Of a DNA stretch of 64,000 nt, positions 1 to 8,302 are shown piece by piece (position 1 is the stretch's first letter; each line of letters starts with the position of its first letter). The notes beneath the pieces were generated by a model. It was given only the letters and a program-made list of their open reading frames with translations. It was not told the DNA's origin and did no database searches. This DNA is from Facklamia languida CCUG 37842 (GTDB lineage Bacteria > Bacillota > Bacilli > Lactobacillales > Aerococcaceae), in contig NZ_JH601133.1 in assembly GCF_000245795.1 (NCBI RefSeq), positions 564,788-628,787 of the forward strand, read 5' to 3'. Made by a program: the position numbers and the translations under genes.

Positions 1-858
1 ATGACTTCAAAGGATTCACTCATTTCCTATTTTATAATGGATAATAAGTTGGCAACTAAAAAGATTCTTGATGAGCACAATCTAAGGACACCTCGCGGTC
101 AGGTCTTTTCATCTCGCAAAAAGGCAATGGCAGCCTATCCCCACTACAGCAATCAAGCTTTTGTGATAAAACCAAAAAATACTAACTATGGTTTAGGGAT
201 CACCCTTTTTAAAGAGGGTGCTAGTCTGGAGGTTTATCAACAAGCTGTTAGCGAAGCCTTCCAACATGACAAGACGATTTTGATTGAGGAATATATCGAA
301 GGGACTGAGATTCGCTTTTATGTGCAAGATGGAAAAGTTCTAGCTGCTTGCGAACGGCAGAGTGCACATGTTATGGGTGATGGAAAGCACACAATTCAAG
401 AATTAATTGACTTAGAGAACAAAAATCCATTACGAGGAATCAAACATATCGCACCACTCACTTATCTTGAATTAGGTCCCATTGAACGTTTAACGCTAAA
501 AGAACAGAATTTATCTGGTGACTCAATTCCTATGAAAGACCAACGTGTCCTCTTAAGAAATAATTCGAATGTCTCTTCTGGTGGTATTGCCATTGACCGC
601 ACCCAAAGTGTACATCCTGATTATCTTGAAATTGCCCAATCAGCCGCGAAATCTCTAGAAACCTTCATTTGTGGCGTAGATATTATCATCAAAAACTCCG
701 CTCTACCTATTAAAGATTCTAGCGACTATGCTATTTTAGAAGCTAATTATAATCCTATGATGTCACTCCATCTTTTTCCAGCCCAAGGCCAAGCACAGCC
801 ATTGAGTCGGTTCTTGATTGAAGCTTTATTCCCAGAATATCCAGCAAAGCCTAGCTAA
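1..858 (+). CDS. gshF: Glutathione biosynthesis bifunctional protein GshAB/GshF, C-terminal part (cut by window edge)
   Basis: This is the ATP-grasp glutathione synthetase half of the fused enzyme, which in Firmicutes makes gamma-Glu-Cys and then adds glycine in the cytoplasm. The 285 visible residues include an ATP-grasp segment EEYIEGTEIRFYV near residue 100 and the metal/ATP-binding LEANYNPMMSLHLFP near residue 250. The end LIEALFPE is typical of GshF. Full-length GshF is about 750 residues, so the N-terminal glutamate-cysteine ligase domain lies to the left of the window and the ATG at base 1 is an internal methionine. The gene converges on the next one across a strong hairpin. A lone cyanophycin-synthetase-like ATP-grasp protein is the less likely alternative. 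Confidence 0.85.
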   Translation: MTSKDSLISYFIMDNKLATKKILDEHNLRTPRGQVFSSRKKAMAAYPHYSNQAFVIKPKNTNYGLGITLFKEGASLEVYQQAVSEAFQHDKTILIEEYIEGTEIRFYVQDGKVLAACERQSAHVMGDGKHTIQELIDLENKNPLRGIKHIAPLTYLELGPIERLTLKEQNLSGDSIPMKDQRVLLRNNSNVSSGGIAIDRTQSVHPDYLEIAQSAAKSLETFICGVDIIIKNSALPIKDSSDYAILEANYNPMMSLHLFPAQGQAQPLSRFLIEALFPEYPAKPS

Positions 859-865
859 AACATTT

Positions 866-924
866 AACACCAAGAAATAAGAACCCAGTTGCGTTATGCG
901 ACTGGGTTCTTATTTCTTGGTGTT
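866..924. terminator. Bidirectional intrinsic terminator between gshF and the MBL gene
   Basis: A perfect 24-bp inverted repeat (866-889 and 901-924) is separated by an 11-nt loop. A/T-rich stem ends let it work on both strands. It sits between convergent genes. Confidence 0.9.
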
Positions 925-956
925 AGCTATTTAGAAAATCTAAATCTAAACCTTTT

Positions 957-1700
957 TTACACCTCATAGACCGCTCCTTGATAGGCTTCCAACAAAGAAA
1001 TATCCCGGTTCAAACTGGCCATTATTTGTTGAACCATCAGAGCATGATCAGTTTGAGGTGGTATATGGACGGGTACAACTTGCTTAACTTTTGCTTCATT
1101 GGCTAGTTTAGCAAGCTGAGAAGCGGTCATATGAAGATCGTTCTCCCCTTCCTCATCTAGAAAATTGCAATCCGCCAAAAGCAAGTCTGCCCCACTGGAA
1201 AATTCAACCAGGTCTTCGCTCCATGCGGAGTCAGCTGTATAAACGATGACTTTCTGAGTCTCCACTTCCTGAATTCTCATAGCATAACACTCGATTGGAT
1301 GGTTCGTTTTTTGAAAACGGATCACATAGGACTGGTCGTGAATAACCGTCTTGGGTCCATAATATTGAAGATGATTACTTTCATTTTCCATTAATAATTT
1401 GGCATATTGCGATTGGTCATGGCAATAAATAGTTAAAGGAGTCGAAGGGGCCTGTGACTGGCGCAACATCGCCACATGCTGAAAAGCACCGACGTCTGCA
1501 GTATGGTCCGCATGGTCATGACTGACGATTAAAGTCTTGACAAGGGTCGGATCGATAATTTTTTCAAGCGACCGCAGGCTCCCGCTTCCCGCGTCCAGAA
1601 GGATGGGGTGTCCCCCTTCACTATTTTGGATCAAATAACTAGAAGTTGCCCGGTCCTGATAAGGATAACCACCTGCACAACCGATAACGGTCAGCTTCAC
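957..1700 (-). CDS. MBL-fold metallohydrolase (YhfI/RNase Z-like)
   Basis: This 247-residue cytoplasmic metallo-beta-lactamase-fold hydrolase carries the metal motif SHDHADH at residues 60-66. Further ligands are seen in LLADCNFL (Asp) and VVPVHIPP (His). It resembles the RNase Z-like YhfI group; the substrate cannot be read from the sequence. It starts with GTG, because AGGAG lies seven bases upstream, and a nearby ATG is out of frame. It follows the M42 peptidase gene by 23 bp, so the two are probably cotranscribed. Confidence 0.8.
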   Translation of the reverse strand: MKLTVIGCAGGYPYQDRATSSYLIQNSEGGHPILLDAGSGSLRSLEKIIDPTLVKTLIVSHDHADHTADVGAFQHVAMLRQSQAPSTPLTIYCHDQSQYAKLLMENESNHLQYYGPKTVIHDQSYVIRFQKTNHPIECYAMRIQEVETQKVIVYTADSAWSEDLVEFSSGADLLLADCNFLDEEGENDLHMTASQLAKLANEAKVKQVVPVHIPPQTDHALMVQQIMASLNRDISLLEAYQGAVYEV

Positions 1701-1723
1701 ATTAACTCTCCTTTCGGATAATC

Positions 1724-2806
1724 CTATGCATTCTCCTTAATTTGTTTCAGCGTTTCCGTATCTAACTCTTTGACCACAGCTTTGACAAGTTTAACCATGT
1801 TTAGGTAATCATCTTCATGAATGACAGAGGTATGGGAGTGTAAATACCGCACTGGAACTGTAATAGCAAGTGAAGGAATCCCGTTGAGGCTTAAGTGTTG
1901 AGAACCTGCGTCTGTTCCACCACCCGGAATAAACTCTAATTGATAAGGAATATTATCTCTTTCAGCGATATCAATCACAAAATCTCTTAGGCCTTTATGA
2001 CTAATCATTGAGGCATCATAGACAATAATTTGAGGTCCCTTGCCTAGGTGACTCGCAGATTCATCTTTCGTCATGCCTGGTGTGTCTCCTGCTGTTCCAG
2101 TATCTAAGGCAAAGGAGATATCTGGGTTTAATAAGTGGGCAGCCGTTCTAGCTCCTCTTAGACCTACTTCTTCTTGCACATTTGCCCCGGAGAAGAGAAC
2201 TGTTTTGTGCCCTTCTTCCGCTAATTCTTTCAATACATCAATCGCAACCGCCATACCGATTCGATTGTCCCAAGCTTTACCTAATAAGAATTTGGTGTCA
2301 TTAAGGCGACGTGTTTCAATATATGGAGTGATCATATCTCCTGGACGGATTCCCCACTTCTCAACTTCTTCTTTTGAAGAAGCGCCTAAATCGATGAAGA
2401 TATCTTTAACTTCCATTGGTTTCTTACGCGCTTCCGCAGTTAAGACATGAGGGGGTTTTGACCCAGTTACCCCATGATACGTCTTTTGGTCGCGAGTCGT
2501 AATGGTGACTTGTTGAGCCAACATAACCTGTGACCACCAAGCACCAATTGTTACAAACTTAATAAAACCTTCATCCGTTATCTCTTTAACCATGAAGCCC
2601 ACTTCATCCATGTGGCCTGCCAACATTACTCGAGGCCCATCTTCAGCACCAGTGTGCTTAGCAAAAATCCCACCGAGACCATCTTGTAGGTACTCTTCGG
2701 CAACATCTTTAGTCTCTTCTTTAAAGAGCTGGCGTAATTGCCCTTCATTCCCTCCAATTCCGTTAGCCTCAGTCAACCGTTTGAGATAATCTTCATTAAC
2801 AGTCAT
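1724..2806 (-). CDS. M42-family aminopeptidase (glutamyl aminopeptidase / endoglucanase-like)
   Basis: This is a co-catalytic dinuclear metallo-aminopeptidase of family M42 that trims peptides in the cytoplasm. Visible metal and catalytic motifs include GHMDEVGFMV, KAWDNRIGMAVAID, EEVGLRGA, FALDTG and the C-terminal LHSHTSVIHEDD. The 360-residue length fits PepA/YsdC/FrvX proteins. I chose the ATG at 2806 because AGGA lies just upstream. Longer in-frame reading to 2869 would place the start inside the -35 box of the promoter at 2845-2873. It is the first gene of a unit with the MBL hydrolase. Confidence 0.85.
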   Translation of the reverse strand: MTVNEDYLKRLTEANGIGGNEGQLRQLFKEETKDVAEEYLQDGLGGIFAKHTGAEDGPRVMLAGHMDEVGFMVKEITDEGFIKFVTIGAWWSQVMLAQQVTITTRDQKTYHGVTGSKPPHVLTAEARKKPMEVKDIFIDLGASSKEEVEKWGIRPGDMITPYIETRRLNDTKFLLGKAWDNRIGMAVAIDVLKELAEEGHKTVLFSGANVQEEVGLRGARTAAHLLNPDISFALDTGTAGDTPGMTKDESASHLGKGPQIIVYDASMISHKGLRDFVIDIAERDNIPYQLEFIPGGGTDAGSQHLSLNGIPSLAITVPVRYLHSHTSVIHEDDYLNMVKLVKAVVKELDTETLKQIKENA

Positions 2807-2844
2807 AGTCATCCTACTTTCTATAAAAAATATTTGATATTGTA

Positions 2845-2873
2845 ATTTTACCAAGCTTTCCTTCAGCAAGCAA
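2845..2873 (-). promoter_or_regulatory. Promoter of the M42 peptidase gene
   Basis: The minus strand reads TTGCTT, 17 nt, then TAAAAT. It lies about 40 nt upstream of the chosen ATG. Confidence 0.6.
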
Positions 2874-2883
2874 AAAAGAATAC

Positions 2884-4170
2884 TTATTTCTTCTGAGGAA
2901 GGATCTGATTTGGACCGGCATATTTATGAAACCAAAAAGGCAGGTAGCCATATAGGATTCCAACTAGAATTCCCACTTCTAACAATAAGACAAGCAATAC
3001 ATCGAGGCTAAAGCCCATAGCTACAACTAAACCAAGCAAGTAGCACAGGGACTGGATCATAAGGATCTGCAAGAGAACTTGCTTAAAAGATCGAATCCGC
3101 AATTGCTCATCTTGAACGGGATAGATTTTTTGAAATGGATGTGAATGGTTGAGTCGCAGAATTGGAAGTAACTGAATCGTCGTCAGTAGGTAACCGATTC
3201 CACCTAATAAGACCGACAAAAGAACCGAATGCTTGACCATTTGGTACATGATAGCAATAAATAGACTCACCCGAATCCAGATTCCGCTATAGATATCATT
3301 GCGCATCATCAGCCGCAAATAATAGTATTGATAACGATTCATTGGTTTAAGGGTCAAAGCTTGAATCAAGGGATCTAAGAACTTGCGTCGCTTAATGGAT
3401 GGAACGACTTCAGGGACATTGGCAAAGAGTGAAACAAATTTGTAAAATCTCGCCCGTTGCTTAAGTGACTCTTGGATCGCATAATGGAAATCCAAGCGTC
3501 CATCCTTCAAGCGCTGATAACGCATCAAAGTGAACAAGCCGAGCCAGAGTATTGTGATTAAATAAAGCCCAATATACCAAGGATGTCCGACCCATAAACT
3601 AAGGAAAATCAAACCTCCTAGGCTAACCATAAAGGCTCCAGCTTTAAACCGATCCTTGGGATGACGAGGGGTTCGCATAACATTTAAATGTAAGTTAAAG
3701 AGCTGAAGCATCTTTAAAAGAAGGATTATCCCTATCAATAAGAGGCTTTGATTTGCTTGCCAGGCAGAGACCGCCGCGATCAAAGGCATCAGTACTACAA
3801 CAACAGGAACAAGCAATAGAGCGGATATGCCCATTGAATAAAAGAGTCCTCTCCGCCAGTAGCTGAGCCACTCTTTCCCACAGCCAAACAAATAGGCATC
3901 ATCTGCTGGTTCATTAAGCCAATAGGGCGATCCGAACTGGATGAATAGGACAAGTGTGAGGGTTATTAAGCTAGTTAATCCTAAGCGAAAGGTTAGGGAG
4001 ACTTCTCCTGAAAGCTGATTTAATAACTGTTGGTAAATCAACAGAAGAAAACCAATCAAGCCAAATAGAATAATCGACAGATGATCATTGAAGATTAGCC
4101 GACTATACTTACCAATCTCTTTCAATCGCTTCATGATGCGATCTTTAAATAAATCCTGCAAGTTATTCAT
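2884..4170 (-). CDS. ecsB: ABC transporter permease EcsB
   Basis: This is the membrane subunit of the EcsAB exporter, which in Bacillus supports secretion, intramembrane proteolysis and competence. The 428 residues show several hydrophobic segments, including LSIILFGLIGFLLLIY and SLITLTLVLFIQF. A basic central region and two further hydrophobic blocks follow near the C-terminus. The ATG at 4170 overlaps the last codons of ecsA by 8 bp and has AGGTG six bases upstream. A GTG three codons earlier is less well placed. The pairing with ecsA and coaBC supports the call. Confidence 0.85.
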   Translation of the reverse strand: MNNLQDLFKDRIMKRLKEIGKYSRLIFNDHLSIILFGLIGFLLLIYQQLLNQLSGEVSLTFRLGLTSLITLTLVLFIQFGSPYWLNEPADDAYLFGCGKEWLSYWRRGLFYSMGISALLLVPVVVVLMPLIAAVSAWQANQSLLLIGIILLLKMLQLFNLHLNVMRTPRHPKDRFKAGAFMVSLGGLIFLSLWVGHPWYIGLYLITILWLGLFTLMRYQRLKDGRLDFHYAIQESLKQRARFYKFVSLFANVPEVVPSIKRRKFLDPLIQALTLKPMNRYQYYYLRLMMRNDIYSGIWIRVSLFIAIMYQMVKHSVLLSVLLGGIGYLLTTIQLLPILRLNHSHPFQKIYPVQDEQLRIRSFKQVLLQILMIQSLCYLLGLVVAMGFSLDVLLVLLLEVGILVGILYGYLPFWFHKYAGPNQILPQKK

Positions 4171-4909
4171 GAGGTTCACCTATCTCTTGACTCGCCATTT
4201 TGAGGTACAGATCATTTAGGCTTGCCTGGTCACTTGCAAAATCTTGTCTTAAATCTGTTAAGCTGCCCATGGCCTTAATCTGACCCTTCTGCAGCAGAAT
4301 AAATTGATCACATAATTCTTGAGCAATGGAAAGAATATGGGTAGTAAAAAGAATCGAACATCCCTTTGAAGCCCTTTCCTTAAGCAATTTAGAAAAATAA
4401 TCAATCGCTAGGGGATCTAAGCCAAGAAAAGGTTCATCAATAATTAATAAGTTCGCATCAGTCACTAAGGCACAGATGATCATCACTTTTTGCTTCATAC
4501 CCTTTGAAAAATGACTTGGAAACCAAGTGAGATGGTGGTCTAAACGGAATTGCTTAAGCATGGGTTGTGCTCGTTCCATAACAATTTCAAGGGGAATGTC
4601 ATAGCCAAGCGCCGTCATCTCTAAGTGCTCCTGTAAGGTTAATTCCTCATATAAAATAGGGGTTTCTGGAATATAGGCTATCTGTTGAGCATAAGCTTGG
4701 TGGTCCTTAGTTATCGTCTCACCATTAAGCGAGATTTCACCTGACATGGGGGTTAACAGACCGAGAATTGTTTTTAAGAGGGTCGATTTCCCTGCCCCAT
4801 TCAAACCAACCAATCCCACAATCTCTCCTTGAGAAATGTTAAAGTCTATCTCTTTAATGACGGGGACTTGACGATAGCCACTGATCAAATTATTAACAAC
4901 TAGTACCAT
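4163..4909 (-). CDS. ecsA: ABC transporter ATP-binding protein EcsA
   Basis: This is the ATPase that drives EcsB. Its Walker A is GLNGAGKST near residue 37. The signature is the variant FSKGMKQK instead of LSGGQ, and Walker B is LLIIDEPFLGLDP. Both variants are typical of the EcsA/antibiotic-export group. The start ATG at 4909 has GAGAGG correctly spaced, formed by the last bases of coaBC. A longer in-frame reading to 4951 runs inside coaBC and lacks such a site. The two genes are therefore tightly coupled, as are ecsA and ecsB. Confidence 0.9.
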   Translation of the reverse strand: MVLVVNNLISGYRQVPVIKEIDFNISQGEIVGLVGLNGAGKSTLLKTILGLLTPMSGEISLNGETITKDHQAYAQQIAYIPETPILYEELTLQEHLEMTALGYDIPLEIVMERAQPMLKQFRLDHHLTWFPSHFSKGMKQKVMIICALVTDANLLIIDEPFLGLDPLAIDYFSKLLKERASKGCSILFTTHILSIAQELCDQFILLQKGQIKAMGSLTDLRQDFASDQASLNDLYLKMASQEIGEPHE

Positions 4910-4914
4910 TTTTT

Positions 4915-6126
4915 CTATCCTCTCAAATCTAGATCTAATACCGCTGACCATATTTGCTCCGCCACTTTAATCTTGGACATGAGCGGCACAAGGCTCTCTT
5001 GACCTTGGGAACCTAGGATCGTTACTTGGTTCTGATCGACATTAAATCCAGCATCCTTTCTGGAAACATCATTTGCAATAATCCAGTCTAAATTTTTGGC
5101 CTTTAATTTCTTCCGAGCATAATCCACAACCTGATCGGTCTCAGCAGCAAATCCAATGACCACTTGCTCTTTCTTCTTTTCAGCAAAATGCTTGATAATG
5201 TCTGGATTTTTCGTGAGATGCCAAGTGACATCGGACCCTTCTTTCTTTATTTTATGTGGTGAGATGTCTTTCATACGAAAATCGCTCACTGCTGCAGCCA
5301 TTACCAGATAGTTTGACGCTTCAAAAACTTGATCAATCGCTTGATACATATCAACTGCCGAAGAAACACTTAGAATATCCATCCCATCTGTCATAATTGA
5401 GGGTTGCTTGGTTGTAATAAGCGTGACATTAGCTCCGAGATAAAGAGCCATCAAGGCAAGGGCTTCTCCCATCTTTCCAGAGGAATCATTACTAATGAAA
5501 CGAACAGGATCAATCCTTTCCTTAGTCCCACCAGCCGTTACAATCACGCATTTATTTTCTAAAACTTGTGGATAAATAATCTTAGCCAGTTCTCTTTCTA
5601 ATTGATGGATTAAGACCTCAACAGCAGGCATTCTTCCAACTGCTTCATAACCTTCCGCTAAAAAGCCAGTCTCTGGACTGATCACTCGATAACCGTCTTT
5701 TTGCAGACAGTCAAGATTTCGACTCACAGCAGGGTGATGAAACATCTTGTCATTCATCGCGGGCGCGATCACCACAGGACAGGTTAGTGCAAGTAAGGTA
5801 GTGGATACAACATCATCCGCGATCCCATTTGCTAATTTTCCAAGAATATTGGCGGTCGCAGGGGCTAAGATTGCAGCATTACACCACTGAGCAAATTCGA
5901 TATGCTGGACGTTTTCGGGGTGATTTTCTGAAAAGGTATCCACAATAACCTCTTCTTTGCTCAAGACTTGAAGTGTCAGTGGCGTAATAAACTTAGTGGC
6001 CGAATCCGTCATCATCACTCTGACTCGCGCCTGCTTCTTGATTAACTGCCTCACTAACTCTGTCACCTTGTAAGCTGCAATTCCTCCCGTTACTAGGATA
6101 CCAATTTTTTTGTTTTCAAGTAACAT
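4915..6126 (-). CDS. coaBC: Bifunctional phosphopantothenoylcysteine decarboxylase / phosphopantothenate-cysteine ligase
   Basis: CoaBC converts 4'-phosphopantothenate and cysteine to 4'-phosphopantetheine for coenzyme A. The N-terminal flavoprotein (CoaC) part has TGGIAAYK at residue 14, LAPATANILGKLANGI and the substrate-clamp PAMNDKMFHH. The C-terminal CTP-dependent CoaB part has VTAGGTKERIDPVR, ISNDSSGKMG and MAAAVSDF. The length of 403 residues is normal. GGGAGG precedes the ATG. It heads a unit with ecsA-ecsB, and a terminator lies just upstream. Confidence 0.95.
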   Translation of the reverse strand: MLLENKKIGILVTGGIAAYKVTELVRQLIKKQARVRVMMTDSATKFITPLTLQVLSKEEVIVDTFSENHPENVQHIEFAQWCNAAILAPATANILGKLANGIADDVVSTTLLALTCPVVIAPAMNDKMFHHPAVSRNLDCLQKDGYRVISPETGFLAEGYEAVGRMPAVEVLIHQLERELAKIIYPQVLENKCVIVTAGGTKERIDPVRFISNDSSGKMGEALALMALYLGANVTLITTKQPSIMTDGMDILSVSSAVDMYQAIDQVFEASNYLVMAAAVSDFRMKDISPHKIKKEGSDVTWHLTKNPDIIKHFAEKKKEQVVIGFAAETDQVVDYARKKLKAKNLDWIIANDVSRKDAGFNVDQNQVTILGSQGQESLVPLMSKIKVAEQIWSAVLDLDLRG

Positions 6127-6205
6127 GCCTTTCCTCCCTTAACGTCTTATCAATATTGTAGCGATCCCTTCTTAATCCTGCAATCCTAATAAGACTAAAA
6201 ATCGA

Positions 6206-6230
6206 AGGCGAAGGTTTTTTCCCTTCGCCT
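6206..6230 (-). terminator. Intrinsic terminator of the YwlG-type gene
   Basis: A 9-bp stem AGGCGAAGG/CCTTCGCCT with a 7-nt loop is followed by a T-run on the minus strand. It lies between the stop codon at 6236 and the coaBC start. Confidence 0.85.
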
Positions 6231-6235
6231 AGGCC

Positions 6236-6775
6236 CTACGCATAATGTGCACGTGCTCCACCTATTAACTTAGGTCTGGAAGTAAGTCCATTCACTCGTG
6301 CATAACCAATCGTATTCTGCTCAAACCGCACTGGAATTTGAACATGTTTAACATGCATTGCAATATGAGTATCTCCAATATCAACTCCTGACGTTGCAAG
6401 GAGGGACTCTACCATGACAGGATCGTCAAACTGCTCATAGGCAGCCACTGCAGAACCCCCGCCCGCATGAAGCGCAGGGACAACTGAAACAATTTCTAAG
6501 TGGTGTTGCGTTGCGGTGGCACGCTCAACAACCAAGGCTCGGTTAATATGCTCACAGCCTTGGACAGCCAGACACAGGTCTAATTCCTTCAATCGTTCTC
6601 TAATCACTTTTACCAAGACCTGTCCATACTCAGGATGAGAATCTTTTCCAATTCTTCCGCCTGCTATTTCAGAGGTAGAAGAACCTAAAACAAAGATATC
6701 GCCAGGAGAGACCTTATCCCGATATAAATCAATCACTTCGTCCATTAATGCATTGACATCTTTTTCAATATCCAA
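6236..6775 (-). CDS. YwlG/TIGR01440-family conserved protein (DUF436)
   Basis: This conserved Firmicutes protein has no established function. Family-like segments are [47 protein letters not shown] and [12 protein letters not shown] chose a TTG start at 6775 because AGGAG lies eight bases upstream. A sigma-70 promoter at 6809-6836 lies inside the longer in-frame reading to 6865, ruling out that ATG. The resulting 179 residues match the family's usual length of about 180. It appears monocistronic. Confidence 0.75.
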   Translation of the reverse strand: MDIEKDVNALMDEVIDLYRDKVSPGDIFVLGSSTSEIAGGRIGKDSHPEYGQVLVKVIRERLKELDLCLAVQGCEHINRALVVERATATQHHLEIVSVVPALHAGGGSAVAAYEQFDDPVMVESLLATSGVDIGDTHIAMHVKHVQIPVRFEQNTIGYARVNGLTSRPKLIGGARAHYA

Positions 6776-6808
6776 ATTATCATCTCCTAATTTGTAATCC
6801 CTTCCATT

Positions 6809-6836
6809 ATTATACCACAGTCTAATCACCTGCCAA
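6809..6836 (-). promoter_or_regulatory. Promoter of the YwlG-type gene
   Basis: The minus strand reads TTGGCA, 16 nt, TATAAT, which gives a 5' leader of about 27 nt to the TTG start. Confidence 0.75.
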
Positions 6837-6970
6837 AAATCTTTGTTTAATAAACCATTAAGCAAATTAAACAGGACTTAAGCGACTGAGCGGCCCGTTT
6901 TGTTTCTTCAAAAATATGATATAGCAAGGTTTTTACATGAACCCTATAAATGACAGAACTATTTAAAAAG

Positions 6971-6996
6971 ACGCAGTAGTATTTACACTACTGCGC
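6971..6996 (-). terminator. Terminator of pstS
   Basis: A CGCAGTAGT/ACTACTGCG stem with a 6-nt loop is followed on the minus strand by a T-run. It lies about 60 nt downstream of the pstS stop. Confidence 0.85.
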
Positions 6997-7054
6997 CTCA
7001 TTTCTATTGCTCTAAAGGGCCTTTCTGTCAGGCCAGCTAGACTCTAGAGTTAAA

Positions 7055-8158
7055 TTATTTAGCGTCTGCCCAATCAGTAATTTCTCCTAAGAAGATTCCA
7101 CGAATTGTTTCAAGAGATAATTCTTCAACAGGGTTTTCGTTGTTCACTACGACTGCGATTCCGTCTGTAGCAATTACTTTTTGCTCAAGTGCTGCTGCTT
7201 CTTCTTCTTTTAACTCACGTGAAGCCATTCCTAAGTCAGCTGTTCCATTCATAGCAGCTTCCATACCAGCAGATGAACCATTTGAAGTAACGTTAATTTC
7301 AACGTTAGGTTGTACAGCCTTGTAAGCTTCAGCTAATTTTTCAATTAATGGAGAAACTGAAGTAGATCCAACAACTTCAATTGTTCCTTCTAATTCTTCA
7401 GTTGCTTCATAAGCAGGAAGGCTATCAATGCGTGAACCTTCTTCAGCTGCTTCTTCTGTTTCTTCTTCAGCCGCTGCTTCTTCTGTTTCTTCTTCAGCCG
7501 CTGCTTCTTCTGTTTCTTCTTCAGCCGCTGCTTCTTCTGTTTCTTCTTCAGCTGCTGCTTCTTCTGTTTCTTCTTCAGCTGCTGCTTCTTCTGTTTCTTC
7601 TTCAGCTGCTGCTTCTTCTGTTTCTTCTTCAGCTGCTGCTTCTTCTGTTTCTTCTTCAGCTGCTGCTTCTTCAACTACTGCAATGTATCCTTCTTCTTCA
7701 ACAATTGTTTGTCCATCTTTAGACATGATGAAGTCTAAGAAATCAGCTGTAACATCTGATAATTCTTCTTCCTTATTCCAAGCCACGTTAAATGGACGTG
7801 CGATTGGGTAAGAACCAGCAGTGATTTCTTCTGGAGTTGCTTCAGCTCCATCAACCTTAACAGCTTTAACTGAATCATCTAATGAACCTAAAGAAATGTA
7901 ACCAATTGCAGAAGGATCTCCTGCTACAGTTGTAATAACACCTGAAGTTTGGTTTTGGATTGCTGCAGATGAAGTTGTTAAGTCATTTCCATCTTCGTCT
8001 GTTACTTCAACGATCTCAACGAATGCTCCACGAGTTCCTGAACCATCTTCACGAGAGATAACATTAATTGCGCCTTCTTGTGCGAATGCTGGTGTTACTG
8101 CAGCTACGCCAAGACCTGCAACTGCTAATAATGGTAAAGCCTTCAATGATTTTTTCAT
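7055..8158 (-). CDS. pstS: Phosphate-binding protein PstS, circularly permuted, with acidic repeat linker
   Basis: This is the extracytoplasmic phosphate receptor for PstCAB. Residues 1-26 form a signal peptide ending TPAFA, and there is no lipobox cysteine. Residues about 30-160 (INVISREDGSGTRGAF to IMSKDGQTIVEEEGYIAV) match the half that is C-terminal in ordinary PstS. Residues about 163-240 are eight copies of EEETEEAAA. Residues about 255-367 (GTIEVVGSTSVSPL to FLGEITDWADAK) match the usual N-terminal half, with phosphate-contact motifs GSTSVSP, SNGSSAG and ASRELK. The chain is thus a circular permutation. I used the ATG at 8158; the upstream in-frame GTG overlaps the AAGGAG site. A Pho-box promoter lies upstream, and the gene follows phoU. 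Confidence 0.9.
   Translation of the reverse strand: MKKSLKALPLLAVAGLGVAAVTPAFAQEGAINVISREDGSGTRGAFVEIVEVTDEDGNDLTTSSAAIQNQTSGVITTVAGDPSAIGYISLGSLDDSVKAVKVDGAEATPEEITAGSYPIARPFNVAWNKEEELSDVTADFLDFIMSKDGQTIVEEEGYIAVVEEAAAEEETEEAAAEEETEEAAAEEETEEAAAEEETEEAAAEEETEEAAAEEETEEAAAEEETEEAAAEEETEEAAEEGSRIDSLPAYEATEELEGTIEVVGSTSVSPLIEKLAEAYKAVQPNVEINVTSNGSSAGMEAAMNGTADLGMASRELKEEEAAALEQKVIATDGIAVVVNNENPVEELSLETIRGIFLGEITDWADAK
7446..7661 (-). repeat. Tandem 27-bp repeat, eight units, inside pstS
   Basis: Eight contiguous 27-bp units encode EEETEEAAA each. They are identical except for one silent position, C in the units at the low-coordinate end and T in the rest. No frame has a stop codon across the array, which creates spurious open frames on both strands. 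Confidence 0.95.
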
Positions 8159-8241
8159 GAATTCATACACTCCTTATGATATTGTCAGATTTACAATGAA
8201 ACATATGCCGACGCTGAACTCACTCAACGTTGCACATTTTC

Positions 8242-8284
8242 ATCATACACCACAATTGTAAATTTAGTGTAAATTTAATGTAAA
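8242..8284 (-). promoter_or_regulatory. Pho-box promoter of pstS
   Basis: On the minus strand three TTTACA repeats (8279-8284, 8268-8273, 8257-8262) recur every 11 nt. A -10 TATGAT (8242-8247) follows after a 9-nt gap. This is the PhoP-activated layout known from Bacillus. Confidence 0.8.
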
Positions 8285-8302
8285 ATTAAAGTTAAGAATA
8301 CA

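Noticed and set aside
7381-7811. Long open frames on both strands over the pstS repeat
   Set aside because: They are created by the stop-free 27-bp tandem array. They lack ribosome sites and encode low-complexity Leu, Ser-Ala or Lys-Gln strings.
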